From positions 62,001 through 126,000 of the forward strand of contig NZ_QBUH01000009.1 of assembly GCF_003058195.1 (NCBI RefSeq): a stretch of 64,000 nt of DNA, given 5' to 3'. A program made the translations under genes and the position numbers. The stretch comes from Elizabethkingia sp. YR214. GTDB taxonomy: Bacteria; Bacteroidota; Bacteroidia; Flavobacteriales; Weeksellaceae. The notes under the pieces are model-generated. The model saw nothing but the letters and a program-made list of their open reading frames with translations. It had not been told where the DNA came from and did not search any database. Below, piece after piece: positions 63,085 through 64,000 of the stretch (positions are counted from its first letter, which is position 1; the number at the start of each line of letters is the position of its first letter).

Positions 63085-63240
63085 GATAAAAACTATTAGT
63101 AAGCATAATTCGATTTAAGGTTTCTACATATAAGAATTCTATATTTAAGCACTAGGGCACGAATCATATTTAATAAATCATATTTAATATTTGTATTCTT
63201 TTTAAGGCACAAATTGCTACGCAATGTTTTACAATTTCTG
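63085..63240. other. AT-rich junction before the tandem array, no gene seen
   Basis: Contains a direct duplication of CATATTTAATA (63167 and 63179 areas) and a hairpin ATTGC-tac-GCAAT (63213-63225) within GGCACAAATTGCTACGCAAT. The text next to the array's first unit diverges from later units here, so this marks one edge. Confidence 0.4.
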
Positions 63241-64000
63241 GATTGAAAATCTTTGATTTTCCTGTGTCATAAAAACAATATTTATTGATAGAATAATCTG
63301 TGCCTTTGTGTTTGAAAAAAAAGTATAAAATTAAACCCTCAAAAACCATTTAGAAATTAAGGTAATTGAGGGTTGCTTATTGTCCCGGAATTTTTATCCG
63401 AAAGCTTATATTTTATTTTTTCATTTTACTAAATAATATTTAAGGTTTTGAATTGAAAATCTTTGATTTTCTTGTGTCTTAAAAACCAATATTTATTGAT
63501 AGAATAACCTGTGCCTTTGTGTTTGAAAAAAATGTATAAAATTAAACCCTCAAAAACCATTTAGAAATTAAGGTAATTGAGGGTTGTTTGTTATCCTGTG
63601 AATTTTATCCGAAAGCTTATATCTTATTTTTTCATTTTACTGAATAATATTTAAGGTTTTGAATTGAAAATCTTTGATTTTCTTGTGTCTTAAAAACCAA
63701 TATTTATTGATAGAATAACCTGTGCCTTTGTGTTTGAAAAAAAAGTATAAAATTAAACCCTCAAAAACCATTTAGAAATTAAGGTAATTGAGGGTTGTTT
63801 GTTATCCTGTGAATTTTATCCGAAAGCTTATATCTTATTTTTTCATTTTACTGAATAATATTTAAGGTTTTGAATTGAAAATCTTTGATTTTCTTGTGTC
63901 TTAAAAACCAATATTTATTGATTGAATAACCTGTGCCTTTGTGTTTGAAAAAAAAGTATAAAATTAAACCCTCAAAAACCATTTAGAAATTAAGGTAATA
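63241..64000. repeat. Tandem array of about 211-bp units, continuing beyond the window
   Basis: Unit starts are near 63241, 63441, 63652 and 63863, giving a 211-bp period for the last two intervals. Units 2, 3 and 4 differ by one or two bases; unit 1 is diverged, and unit 4 is cut by the window end. Each unit has a hairpin GAAAATC-ttt-GATTTTC and an inverted pair AACCCTCA / TGAGGGTT (26-nt spacing) enclosing the ACCATTTAGAAATTAAGG segment. No coding sequence is supported in it; the frames are short and stop-rich. Confidence 0.85.

Noticed and set aside
63241-64000. Tandem array considered as a CRISPR array
   Set aside because: The 211-bp units are repeated over their whole length; there are no short repeats with unique spacers and no cas genes.
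1-64000. tRNA, rRNA, tmRNA or known riboswitch
   Set aside because: No T-loop-like or conserved riboswitch core was recognised in any intergenic stretch; a covariance-model search was not possible here.

Overview
This window reads as chromosomal DNA of a low-GC (roughly mid-30s percent) Bacteroidota, family Weeksellaceae, most likely the Elizabethkingia/Chryseobacterium group. The reasons are: a probable fused alpha/beta 2-oxo acid dehydrogenase E1, GLPGLI and CarboxypepD-like outer-membrane proteins, many secreted proteins ending their signal peptide in '-AQ', a lack of Shine-Dalgarno sites, and promoters of the TTG / TAnnTTTG type. No tRNA, rRNA, CRISPR array, insertion sequence or prophage was recognised. 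The genus call comes from protein recognition only.

Layout. 1-6.3 kb: end of E1, an OmpA lipoprotein, LpdA (E3), a patatin-like lipase, DgkA and an M28 peptidase. 6.3-11.1 kb: serine operon serC-serA-DUF1015 (minus), ferredoxin, and an acyl-CoA reductase divergent from it. 11.2-18 kb: AraC regulator, outer-membrane protein, DoxX, DUF4286, gyrA and a TPR protein. 18-23.3 kb: DtxR/MntR repressor facing a three-domain GH18-NodB-GT2 polysaccharide machine and an aldolase. 23.3-32 kb: housekeeping genes (tag, CBS protein, nucleoside phosphorylase, SUI1/YciH, gpmI, HAD, map, methyltransferase) with tiny membrane genes and a decayed stretch near 25 kb. 32-44 kb: era, TPR, S9 peptidase, META lipoprotein, an ABC-F ATPase behind a highly structured leader, amino-acid permease, Gre-like protein, MFS and TlpA. 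44.2-50.2 kb: DUF4822 lipoprotein, then a two-component system facing a GLPGLI gene and a large outer-membrane beta-barrel gene. 50-57 kb: AAA ATPase, AraC-type HTH, M1 aminopeptidase, cytochrome c, a UPF0303 gene broken by one stop codon, and lysS. 57-63 kb: AraC, aldo/keto reductase, YCII, MFS, Tat-type metallo-beta-lactamase-fold protein, DUF2490. 63.2-64 kb: tandem array of about 211-bp units running to the window end.

The most interesting structures are regulatory. First, three TTAAC boxes at exact 11-bp spacing occur twice, each followed exactly 27 bp later by a CATwTTTG -7 element. They sit in front of the GLPGLI gene and the outer-membrane gene, beside an OmpR-type regulator, and together look like a self-contained envelope-response circuit. 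Second, the ABC-F gene has a strong promoter and a leader whose complementary segments would bury its start codon, which suggests inducible translation. Third, three regulatory genes (DtxR, AraC, histidine kinase) have a TAnnTTTG element exactly 4 nt before ATG, consistent with leaderless mRNAs. There are also several dispersed palindromes, a REP-like element that supplies the end of a gene, and the 211-bp array with a related fragment 6 kb away.

All functional calls rest on motif and family recognition by eye; no database search or folding program was run.
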